Shown: piece by piece, positions 1 to 6,601 of the stretch | Numbering within the stretch: the first letter of the stretch is position 1 | How the letters are laid out: every line of letters starts with the position of its first letter | From: an uncultured Erythrobacteraceae bacterium | Lineage (GTDB): Bacteria > Pseudomonadota > Alphaproteobacteria > Sphingomonadales > Sphingomonadaceae | Reading direction: 5' to 3' | DNA length: 7,433 nt | Assembly (NCBI GenBank): GCA_950071875.1 | Contig: CATMNW010000113.1 | Location: 1-7,433, forward strand | Translations under genes and position numbers: made by a program | The notes under the pieces: generated by a model | What the model saw: the letters and a program-made list of their open reading frames with translations, nothing else | Databases searched by the model: none | What the model was told of the DNA's origin: nothing

Positions 1-1
1 G

Positions 2-286
2 GATGGAGGCCTTCACCATCAACTTGCTGCATCCGGCAACTTTGGCACGGTCGTAAGGCGGAACTATCCCGTGGCGATTGCCAGCCGGTTCGGTGCCGGG
101 CCGGTAGAGGAGGCCAATATCGTTGGATGCCTTTGCACCCCCCTCGACCGGCTCGCCGATCAAGCTCATGTGCCGCATGCCGAAGTCGGTGATCTGGTCG
201 CCGTGTTCTGTGCCGGTGCGTATGGTGCAAGCGCTTCTCCCAGTGCTTTTCTCGGTCAGGGACCCGCTGCGGAAATCCTCGTATAA
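2..286 (+). CDS. Exosortase-A-associated PLP-dependent decarboxylase, 3' end (partial)
   Basis: This is the C-terminal 94 residues of a fold-type III pyridoxal-phosphate decarboxylase (ornithine/diaminopimelate decarboxylase superfamily), of the type found in exosortase A loci. The frame is open from base 2 and stops with TAA at 284-286; the start lies upstream of the window. It begins with the DGGLHHQLAASGNFG segment typical of this family. It continues with a CTPLDRLAD stretch and a GDLVAVFCAGAYGASASP segment, the latter matching the conserved active-site GAY region near the C-terminus of the superfamily. The substrate of the exosortase-associated members is not established, so only the general reaction class can be given. 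The gene has the same orientation as the export genes but is separated from them by 162 bases, so it may end a separate transcript. The family call is firm; the specific subfamily rests on context and recognition. Confidence 0.85.
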   Translation, partial: DGGLHHQLAASGNFGTVVRRNYPVAIASRFGAGPVEEANIVGCLCTPLDRLADQAHVPHAEVGDLVAVFCAGAYGASASPSAFLGQGPAAEILV

Positions 287-448
287 GAGACATCGCATTA
301 ACCCCGAAAAAGCGGCGTTCTTCGCGGATACGCCATGGTATGACTAACGGTCTGTTCACCTTTTTCGGTCAATACGAATTGCAAACAAGGGGAATGCCGT
401 GCGTGCTAATCGTGCGGTACCCTCCCACCGACGTCAGGGAAACGAAAC
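287..448 (+). promoter_or_regulatory. Intergenic leader, probable promoter region of the export operon
   Basis: This is the only long gap in the window, and every downstream gene follows within 4 to 19 bases, so transcription of the operon most likely begins here. I could not find a convincing promoter. The best sigma70-like candidate is TTGCAA at 379-384 with GCTAAT at 404-409, but the 19-base spacing is poor. No sigma54-type GG-N10-GC element was found. A perfect 8-base inverted repeat (CCGAAAAA at 304-311, TTTTTCGG at 361-368) and a direct repeat CGTGCG at 398-403 and 411-416 are present. Both are short enough to be chance. No clear rho-independent terminator follows the decarboxylase. Confidence 0.35.
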
Positions 449-1093
449 ATGCGCTTCACCCGTACAGCCACACTCCTTGCCGGATGCGCTGCTTCCACGC
501 TCGTCCTCGGCGGCTGTGCAAGCGGCGGAGGAACTGAGCTACCGCCGGCCACCTTTGTCGCCATGCAGGAAGGGCCAGGCGAAGAATACATCATTGGCCC
601 TCTGGATTCGTTGACGATCCATGTCTGGCGAAATCCCGAACTCGGTGCAGAAAAAATACAGGTGCGGCCCGATGGCCGCATCACCATTCCGCTTGTGAAA
701 GATATGCCGGCCGTAGGCAAAACGCCTTCCATGCTCGAAGAGGACATTCGCCTTCAGCTTAGCCAGTATATCGAAGATCCGCTGGTCAGCGTGATCGTCA
801 ACGAATTCGCCGGTACGTTCAGTCAGCAGGTACGCATCGTCGGCGCGACTGCCCAGCCGGCGTCGCTTCCGTATCGCGCGAACATGACAGTGCTTGATGC
901 GATGATTGCAGTCGGCGGACTGTCCGAATTTGCCGCAGGCAATCGTGCCAAACTGATACGCTTCGACAAGCAAATGGGCCGGCAGCGCGAATATGCGCTA
1001 CGCCTCACGGACCTGCTGAAGCGCGGCGACAGCAAGGCCAATGTGCTCCTTCAGCCAGGTGATGTAATCATCATCCCCGAAAGCACATTCTAA
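449..1093 (+). CDS. XrtA-type polysaccharide export lipoprotein (short Wza/OPX family)
   Basis: This 214-residue protein is a periplasmic exporter component that helps move exopolysaccharide to the cell surface. The N-terminus is a lipoprotein signal: basic MRFTR, a hydrophobic stretch, then lipobox LGGC with the acylated cysteine at residue 23. A polysaccharide-export (Poly_export) domain covers about residues 46-120, opening with YIIGPLDSLTIHVW and including QVRPDGRITIPLV. An SLBB-like domain follows from about 127 to 200 (RIVGATAQPASLPY, then MTVLDAMIAVGGL). It ends with LQPGDVIIIPES. It is much shorter than E. coli Wza (about 380 residues) and has no C-terminal amphipathic helix to form the outer-membrane pore, so it probably needs a separate outer-membrane partner. 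The start is supported by AGGGA at 436-440, eight bases before the ATG. It is the first gene of the tight cluster. Confidence 0.93.
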   Translation: MRFTRTATLLAGCAASTLVLGGCASGGGTELPPATFVAMQEGPGEEYIIGPLDSLTIHVWRNPELGAEKIQVRPDGRITIPLVKDMPAVGKTPSMLEEDIRLQLSQYIEDPLVSVIVNEFAGTFSQQVRIVGATAQPASLPYRANMTVLDAMIAVGGLSEFAAGNRAKLIRFDKQMGRQREYALRLTDLLKRGDSKANVLLQPGDVIIIPESTF

Positions 1094-1108
1094 AAGGGTC
1101 CTCTGGCC

Positions 1109-2626
1109 ATGCAGGAAGTATTCGACGAGATACGCAGCGCGCTGCACACGGTGTGGAATCGCCGTTGGCTCGCGCTTGCCGTGGCATGGGTCGTATGTAT
1201 CCTGGGTTGGCTGGCGATTGCCTTCATCCCGAACAGCTATGAAAGCCGGGCAAGGATTTACGTAGAGCTCGAGGACGTCCTTTCCGAGCAACTCGATATC
1301 TCGGGGGATGGAAAACAGGCGATTACGAAGGTGCGGCAAACTCTCGTCAGTGCCGTGAATCTCGAGCGGGTCGTACGCAACACCAAGCTTGGTGACGAAG
1401 TTGCGACCGACCAGGAGATGCAGAAGGCGATTACCGATCTTACCGAGAACATCGTGGTCAGAAGCGAACAGGACAATCTGTTCGAGATCACGGCTACAAT
1501 CGGCAAGTCGAGCCTGAGCGATGCAGAGAATGCCGCATTGTCTAAGGACGTCGTTCAAAATCTGATCGACATTTTTCGTGAGTCCAACATTGCCGGAAAT
1601 CGAGGAGAAGTCGCAGACACAATCGCGTTTCTCGACCAGCAGCTGGACGACCGGAAACGTGAGCTGGAAGAAGCGGAACAGCGCCGGCTGGTATTCGAAG
1701 CTCAGCACCCGGACCTTATCGGCGGCACGGGCTCGGTAGCAGCTCGACTTCAAGGCATGCGAACCGAAATGCGCGGTATCGATGCCGATGTGGCCGCAGC
1801 GCAGAGCGCCCTTGCTGCAATTAATGGCCAGCTCGCGAGCACTCCTCGCAGCATCATGACGGCTGATAGCGGCGGTGCCCGCGCAGCCTTGATGCAGGCG
1901 CAGTCGCAACTCGCGGCGATGCGCGCTCGCGGACTTACCGACAGCCACCCTGACATCCAGTCGCAGACACGCCAGATCGCCGCCTTGCGAGAACAGGCTG
2001 CAAACGAGCCGGCCGGGGCAGGGGGGGCGCCCAATCCGGCCTATACTTCGCTTCAGTCCATACGGGCCGAGCGGCAGGCCAATGTACAAGCGTTGCAGGC
2101 TCGCAAGGCAGCTCTGCAATCGGATATCTCTGGCCTGATCGCGGCGCAGGCCGACGAACCGACGGTTGCCGCAGAAGCCAACCGGATCAGCCGCGATTAC
2201 GAGGTGTTGAAGGAAAAGTACGACGAGCTCCTCAAGGATCGCGAGGAAATGCGACTGAGGGGCCAGGTCGAGACAGAACGAAGCGCCTTCCAATTCGAAG
2301 TTATCGATCCGCCAACCGCCCCGCGCACCCCTTCTGCACCCAATCGGCCGATCCTGCTTTTGGGCGTGCTTGTCCTCGGTATGGGCGCAGGCGCAGGTGC
2401 GGCCTTCGTGATGGGCCAGCTCAAGTCGAGTTTCACCACCGCAGACAAGCTTGAGCGTTCGCTGGATCTTCCGGTGATCGGAACAATATCGCGCTCGATG
2501 ACGGACGCTTCCCGCAAACACAAGGCGCTGCGTTTCAAGCAGTTTCTGGCCGGAGCAGGCGGACTTGCAGGCGTTTGTTTCCTGTTACTGGTGGTCGAAA
2601 TCATTCAGGTCGGTTCGGTTGCCTGA
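1109..2626 (+). CDS. XrtA-type polysaccharide chain-length determinant (Wzz/PCP family)
   Basis: This 505-residue inner-membrane protein belongs to the polysaccharide co-polymerase family that sets polymer length and couples synthesis to export. A Wzz domain starts at the N-terminus, with a first membrane helix at about residues 20-40. A long periplasmic region follows, with probable coiled coils at about 165-245 and 315-390 rich in Glu, Gln, Arg and Ala. A proline-rich segment (PPTAPRTPSAPNRP, about 401-414) precedes the second membrane helix (about 415-436), as is usual in the family. The cytoplasmic part (SSFTTADKLERSLDLPVIGTI) resembles the juxtamembrane linker of Wzc-type kinases. A third hydrophobic helix lies near the C-terminus (about 479-500). 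There is no kinase domain; the adjacent gene supplies it. It starts 15 bases after the export gene, with a weak GGGTCC ribosome-binding stretch. Confidence 0.93.
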   Translation: MQEVFDEIRSALHTVWNRRWLALAVAWVVCILGWLAIAFIPNSYESRARIYVELEDVLSEQLDISGDGKQAITKVRQTLVSAVNLERVVRNTKLGDEVATDQEMQKAITDLTENIVVRSEQDNLFEITATIGKSSLSDAENAALSKDVVQNLIDIFRESNIAGNRGEVADTIAFLDQQLDDRKRELEEAEQRRLVFEAQHPDLIGGTGSVAARLQGMRTEMRGIDADVAAAQSALAAINGQLASTPRSIMTADSGGARAALMQAQSQLAAMRARGLTDSHPDIQSQTRQIAALREQAANEPAGAGGAPNPAYTSLQSIRAERQANVQALQARKAALQSDISGLIAAQADEPTVAAEANRISRDYEVLKEKYDELLKDREEMRLRGQVETERSAFQFEVIDPPTAPRTPSAPNRPILLLGVLVLGMGAGAGAAFVMGQLKSSFTTADKLERSLDLPVIGTISRSMTDASRKHKALRFKQFLAGAGGLAGVCFLLLVVEIIQVGSVA

Positions 2627-2627
2627 G

Positions 2628-2634
2628 AAAGGAG
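2628..2634 (+). promoter_or_regulatory. Ribosome-binding site that decides the kinase start
   Basis: AAAGGAG lies directly before two in-frame GTG codons at 2636 and 2642. It leaves 1 base to the first and 7 bases to the second, so the second is the workable start. Confidence 0.7.
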
Positions 2635-2641
2635 TGTGGCA

Positions 2642-3679
2642 GTGAATAAACCTACCCGCATCGTGCCGCCCTCCGACGACGGCGACCAGGTGAAGCGCAG
2701 TTCGCTGTTCGAACGGGCAAGCGGGCTGTTCGGGCTCGACAAGCTGGCGCCCGCAGCGGTCCCCGACAAGCTCGAAAGCGACAAGGCAAAGAAATTTGCG
2801 CCAAAGCGTGAGGACGCGGGGGGATTGCCATCGCCGCAGCAAACGCCGAAGCGCCGCGCCTCCGACTGGATCGGCATGGCTGCCGATCCGTCCGAACCTG
2901 CCACTCCCGCACCAGTTGCTGACCCGGAACCTACTAAACCTGTGGTCCAGTTCACTGGTGAGCGTCATCAAATTGCCCGCGCACTCCTGAGAGATCAGGG
3001 GCTGATCGATCCGGACGGCGGGGCGTCGACGCTGCTCGAGGAATTCCGGATTGTAAAACGTCAGGTTCTGGCGACTGCGAAGGCCGAGAGAACGCAACAG
3101 TCACGGCGCGTTCTCGTGTGTTCGCCGCATCCGAATGAGGGCAAGACCTTCTGCGCGCTCAACCTTGCGATTGCCCTTGCCGGCGAGCGCGACATGGAAG
3201 TGCTTCTGGTAGATGCCGATTTCGGCAAACCTTCGATCATGTCCAAGCTCGGCTTGGAAGCGGGCAAAGGCTTTATGGATGTGCTGGCCGATCCGGCTTC
3301 GCACGTCGAAGATTTCGTGGTCGGTACCGACATTCCCGGCCTTTGGGTGCTTCCGGCAGGCAAGCGCACCGGACGGGACAGCGAATATCTCGCCAGTGAG
3401 CGTACGTGGAGTGTGCTCAACAGCCTTACGCGCGGAGCGCCCAACCGCATGATAGTGTTCGACAGCCCACCGGCCCTGGCGGCCACACCTGCGGCCGATA
3501 TCGCGAAGCACGCCGGACAGGCGCTGCTGGTGGCGCGTGCGGACATGAGTGGACGAGCCGCGCTGGAAGACGCGATCGATCTGCTTTCGGCATGTCCCGA
3601 CATCAAGTTGCTATTGAACGATGCAACCTTCAGTCCGAGCGGCCGGAAATTCGGCAGCTACTACGGATATGGGGAATAA
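2642..3679 (+). CDS. XrtA-associated tyrosine autokinase (BY-kinase)
   Basis: This is a cytoplasmic P-loop kinase of 345 residues that partners the preceding Wzz protein. Cycles of tyrosine phosphorylation in such pairs control polymerisation and export. The kinase domain begins near residue 130 with EEFRIVKRQ, the usual BY-kinase entry helix. Walker A is SPHPNEGKTF (161-170, Lys168), Walker A' is VDADFGKP (190-197) and Walker B is IVFDSPP (271-277). The C-terminus is a short tyrosine cluster, YYGY (340-343), the likely autophosphorylation site. The first ~105 residues are proline- and charge-rich and match no domain I know. I chose GTG 2642 over GTG 2636 (two residues longer) because of ribosome-binding-site spacing. 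Kinase and Wzz are separate proteins, as in Gram-positive CapA/CapB pairs, and not fused as in E. coli Wzc. The call is firm; the start is moderately sure. Confidence 0.92.
   Translation: MNKPTRIVPPSDDGDQVKRSSLFERASGLFGLDKLAPAAVPDKLESDKAKKFAPKREDAGGLPSPQQTPKRRASDWIGMAADPSEPATPAPVADPEPTKPVVQFTGERHQIARALLRDQGLIDPDGGASTLLEEFRIVKRQVLATAKAERTQQSRRVLVCSPHPNEGKTFCALNLAIALAGERDMEVLLVDADFGKPSIMSKLGLEAGKGFMDVLADPASHVEDFVVGTDIPGLWVLPAGKRTGRDSEYLASERTWSVLNSLTRGAPNRMIVFDSPPALAATPAADIAKHAGQALLVARADMSGRAALEDAIDLLSACPDIKLLLNDATFSPSGRKFGSYYGYGE
3671..3675 (+). promoter_or_regulatory. Ribosome-binding site of the beta-barrel gene, inside the kinase 3' end
   Basis: GGGGA overlaps the last kinase codons and stands eight bases before the ATG at 3684. 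It supports this start over the upstream in-frame ATG at 3621 and suggests translational coupling between the two genes. Confidence 0.6.
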
Positions 3680-3683
3680 TCCG

Positions 3684-5360
3684 ATGACGTTCCCCATTAG
3701 CTTGCGCCGGCTTTGCATGAGCGCCGTCGGCTTCGCCATAACCGTGACGTCTCCACTGAATGCGCAGACCTATACCGGCGCTGACGAGGCTCAAGGCGGT
3801 CAGGAAACGGGAAGGGCCACGGCATCGGGAGACCGAACGAGCATAGATCCCTATATCGAAGCGAACTCGATCGCGAGCTGGCAGATTTCACCAGGCAGCG
3901 ACGTGGTCACTTATACGCAGCTTGCGGCAGGGGTCGATGCTGCGATCGTCGGTCGCAACAATGGCGGCAGTGTGTCGGGGCGATACGAGCGCAATCTGGC
4001 ACACCAGTCCGGACAGCCGGACTCGGATACGATTACCGGTATCGCGCGCGGTTATGCTTCGATAGTTCCGCGTGTTCTGACCGTGGAAGCCGGCGCGCTG
4101 GCCAGCAGTACCCGTGTGGATGCTCAGGGCCGTTCCGTCATCAATCCGATTGTCGACGATAATTTATCGACACAAACTTATTCGATCTATGCCGGCCCCA
4201 ACTTGCAGACCCGCGCCGGGGACGTCGAAGTCAGCGCAAATTACAGGATCGGTTACACCCGCGTAGAGGGGCCCGATTTCGTCACCGCGACAGGAAATTC
4301 CGCAGATCTGTTCGACGAAAGCGTCACCCACAGCGCGAATGTTCGTGCTGGTATACGTCCGGGCGAACCTCTTCCCGTCGGCGTCGGTGTCGGCGCCGGC
4401 TACTATCAGGAAGACGTGTCCAATCTCGATCAGCGTGTGCGCGACGCCTATGTACGCGGCGACGTGACCGTGCCGATTACGCCCACATTGGCTTTAGTAG
4501 CCGGCGCCGGTATCGAAGATGTCGAGGTGTCCAGCCGCGATGCGCTTCGCGATGTTTCCGGAACTCCGGTTGTGGGGAACGACGGCCGATTTATTACCGA
4601 TGAAGCTAGCCCGCGAATTATCGCTTACGAGGCAAGCGGACTGATCTGGGATGTCGGGGTGGTCTGGTCGCCGAGTAGCCGGACCCAACTGGAAGCGCAC
4701 TTCGGACACCGATACGACAGTGAGACTTTCTATGGCAGCTTCAGCTGGCAGCCCAGTAGCCGTAGCAACCTCTCGTTTGCTGTGTACGACGGTATCCAGG
4801 GTTTTGGCGGCCGTCTCAACAATTCACTTGCCGCCCTTCCCACCGACTTCACGGCGATCCGTGATCCGATTACCGGCGAGATCAACGGCTGTGTAAACAG
4901 TCTTGACGGGAATGGCTGCCTGGATGGCCTGCTTGGTTCGGTACGTTCTTCGGTCTTCCGCGGCCGCGGTATCGTTGCCAGTTACAGCCGCCAGGTCGGT
5001 AGGATCAGCGCATCCTTCGGGGCCGGTTACGACCGTCGCAAATTCATAGGGGCACCTGGTACGGTTCTCGCGCTTGCGGATGGCGTAGTGGATGAGAGTT
5101 ATTACCTCACGGCCGGTGTGTCCGGCCCTGTCGGGCAGCGTGCTTCGTTCTCCGTAAACACCTACGCCAGCTGGTTTGACAGCGGGACCGCAGGCGCGGG
5201 TGACGTGCGCGCCATAGGGAGCTCGGCAAGCTATACCGAGCAGGTATTTCGCAACCTTTCTGCTCGAGCAGCAGTGGCGGTTTCGATGCTCGATAGCGAT
5301 CTTGCGCCGGACAACTTCACGACTGCATCGGCCCTTCTCGGCCTGCGCTACGATTTCTGA
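3684..5360 (+). CDS. PEP-CTERM/XrtA-associated outer-membrane beta-barrel protein
   Basis: This 558-residue protein is a probable integral outer-membrane component of the export system. The N-terminus is a Sec signal peptide: basic LRR, a hydrophobic core, and likely cleavage after LNA at residue 27. The mature part is made of alternating amphipathic strands rich in Gly, Ser, Tyr and Val. It ends in LLGLRYDF, with the terminal Phe that is the insertion signature of outer-membrane barrels. Its style and position match the barrel family found in exosortase loci (TIGR03016-like). The mature chain has only two cysteines, residues 403 and 412, in one Asp/Asn/Gly-rich loop. The start at 3684 is preferred because it gives a clean signal peptide and a ribosome-binding site. 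An upstream in-frame ATG at 3621 lies inside the kinase gene and would add 21 polar residues. It begins 4 bases after the kinase stop. Direct functional evidence for the family is limited. Confidence 0.88.
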   Translation: MTFPISLRRLCMSAVGFAITVTSPLNAQTYTGADEAQGGQETGRATASGDRTSIDPYIEANSIASWQISPGSDVVTYTQLAAGVDAAIVGRNNGGSVSGRYERNLAHQSGQPDSDTITGIARGYASIVPRVLTVEAGALASSTRVDAQGRSVINPIVDDNLSTQTYSIYAGPNLQTRAGDVEVSANYRIGYTRVEGPDFVTATGNSADLFDESVTHSANVRAGIRPGEPLPVGVGVGAGYYQEDVSNLDQRVRDAYVRGDVTVPITPTLALVAGAGIEDVEVSSRDALRDVSGTPVVGNDGRFITDEASPRIIAYEASGLIWDVGVVWSPSSRTQLEAHFGHRYDSETFYGSFSWQPSSRSNLSFAVYDGIQGFGGRLNNSLAALPTDFTAIRDPITGEINGCVNSLDGNGCLDGLLGSVRSSVFRGRGIVASYSRQVGRISASFGAGYDRRKFIGAPGTVLALADGVVDESYYLTAGVSGPVGQRASFSVNTYASWFDSGTAGAGDVRAIGSSASYTEQVFRNLSARAAVAVSMLDSDLAPDNFTTASALLGLRYDF

Positions 5361-5373
5361 TAGGACGCATTCG

Positions 5374-6582
5374 ATGTACGAAGATTTTTACGGCTTCTCG
5401 GAACGGCCTTTCCAGCTCACCCCTGATCCCGCTTTCTATTTCGAAAGCCTGACGCACAAGAAAGCACTGAGCTATCTCGGCTATGGTTTGAACCAGGGCG
5501 AAGGCTTCGTTGTCATCACCGGCGAAGTGGGTTCGGGCAAATCGACTTTGGTCGCGCATCTCAAGCAGAAGCTCGACCAGGATCGCATGACCGTTGGCGA
5601 GGTGGTTACCAGCGCGCTGGATGACGACGAGATGATCCATGTCGCCGCGCGCAGTTTCGGCCTGGACATCGACGGCGGGGACAAGGCAGCCGCTCTGGCT
5701 GCGATCGAACTGTTCCTGCACGAGGAAGCGCGCAATGGTCGGCGTGTCCTGCTGATTGTCGACGAAGCCCAGAACCTCTCGATCGGCGCTCTCGAAGAAC
5801 TGCGCATGCTGTCGAATTTCCAGCTTGGGGCCCATCCCCTGCTGCAGACGCTGCTGCTTGGCCAGCCCGAATTCAAGCAGCTCTTGGCCCATTCCGATGA
5901 ACTCGAACAGCTCCGCCAAAGGGTTATCGCGGCGCACCATCTCGAACCGATGCAGCCCGGCGAGATCGAACCCTATGTGACACATCGCTTGCAGCACGTC
6001 GGTTGGGACGGGTCGCCCGAGCTGGATGGAGGGATCTGGGTTAAACTGCACAAGGCAACCGGGGGTATTCCTCGCAAGGTCAACCAGGTCATGACGCGTC
6101 TGTTGCTCTTGGGTGCGGTCGAAGAGCAGTGCGTTCTCGAAGCGGACATGCTCGATGCAGTCGTCGAGGAAATGGCCGGCGATGCGTCGCCTTCGGACGA
6201 GCCTCAGACGAAACCGCGCCCTGATCGCGATATGCCTGCTGCCGAGGCAATTGCACGCGCGCAGGATGAATCTCGCCAACAGCCGCCGACTACCTCGGCT
6301 GAAACGAAACAGGATCGCGATACCCGCCAAAAAGGCCTGCTGGATCACCAGATCGAAGCCATCGAGGCTGCCTTTGCTGAACGCGACAGGCACATGGCTG
6401 CTTTGCGCAAGGAAGTCGACAAGATCGGTCAGGCAAAGGGTTCTGCCGAACTTCCAACAGATCTGGGACAGCGCCTTGCTTCCATAGAAGGCAGGTTGGA
6501 CGAGCAGGAGCGTTCCTTGCGCCACGTCCTGACCATGATGATCGACTATTTCGAAACCCAGGGTGCGCGCGAAGCGGCCTGA
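5374..6582 (+). CDS. XrtA-associated AAA-type ATPase (ExeA/GspA-like)
   Basis: This 402-residue cytoplasmic ATPase belongs to the family encoded in most exosortase A polysaccharide loci. It is related to the ExeA/GspA ATPase of type II secretion. The N-terminus MYEDFYGFSERPFQLTPDP is the family hallmark. Walker A is GEVGSGKST (50-58) and Walker B is VLLIVDEAQN (125-134). LLGQPEF (161-167) and LRQRV (190-194) fit sensor and arginine-finger regions, and GGIPRKVNQV (250-259) fits the lid. From about 270 the protein continues with a polar, low-complexity linker and then a predicted coiled coil (about 342-402), giving a tail of about 130 residues beyond the ATPase core. The ATG at 5374 has AGGA at 5362-5365; an upstream in-frame ATG at 5302 lies inside the barrel gene and breaks the hallmark N-terminus. 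No membrane helix is visible. Its exact role in export is not known. Confidence 0.92.
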   Translation: MYEDFYGFSERPFQLTPDPAFYFESLTHKKALSYLGYGLNQGEGFVVITGEVGSGKSTLVAHLKQKLDQDRMTVGEVVTSALDDDEMIHVAARSFGLDIDGGDKAAALAAIELFLHEEARNGRRVLLIVDEAQNLSIGALEELRMLSNFQLGAHPLLQTLLLGQPEFKQLLAHSDELEQLRQRVIAAHHLEPMQPGEIEPYVTHRLQHVGWDGSPELDGGIWVKLHKATGGIPRKVNQVMTRLLLLGAVEEQCVLEADMLDAVVEEMAGDASPSDEPQTKPRPDRDMPAAEAIARAQDESRQQPPTTSAETKQDRDTRQKGLLDHQIEAIEAAFAERDRHMAALRKEVDKIGQAKGSAELPTDLGQRLASIEGRLDEQERSLRHVLTMMIDYFETQGAREAA

Positions 6583-6591
6583 TCGCGCGGG

Positions 6592-6596
6592 GGAGG
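6592..6596 (+). promoter_or_regulatory. Ribosome-binding site of the deacetylase TTG start
   Basis: GGAGG stands five bases before TTG at 6602. No ATG or GTG that would keep the conserved N-terminal motif is available in this frame, so TTG is the supported start. Confidence 0.7.
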
Positions 6597-6601
6597 GCAC
6601 G

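Noticed and set aside
43..58. TGGCACG resembling the -24 half of a sigma54 promoter
   Set aside because: The -12 half (TTGC) is missing at the required spacing, and the site lies inside the decarboxylase coding region.
304..368. CCGAAAAA / TTTTTCGG inverted repeat as a terminator for the decarboxylase
   Set aside because: The arms are 8 bases with a 49-base loop and low G+C stem content, which is too weak for a rho-independent terminator.
998..2521. A 507-codon open frame on the minus strand opposite the Wzz gene
   Set aside because: It has no recognisable domain, is rich in Cys, Arg and His, and is fully explained as an antisense shadow of a G+C-rich gene with clear Wzz features.
3621..3683. 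Upstream in-frame ATG for the beta-barrel gene
   Set aside because: It would overlap the kinase and bury the signal peptide behind 21 polar residues; ATG 3684 has a ribosome-binding site and a proper signal peptide.
5302..5373. Upstream in-frame ATG for the ATPase gene
   Set aside because: It overlaps the barrel gene and adds a basic 24-residue extension before the conserved MYEDFYGF family start.
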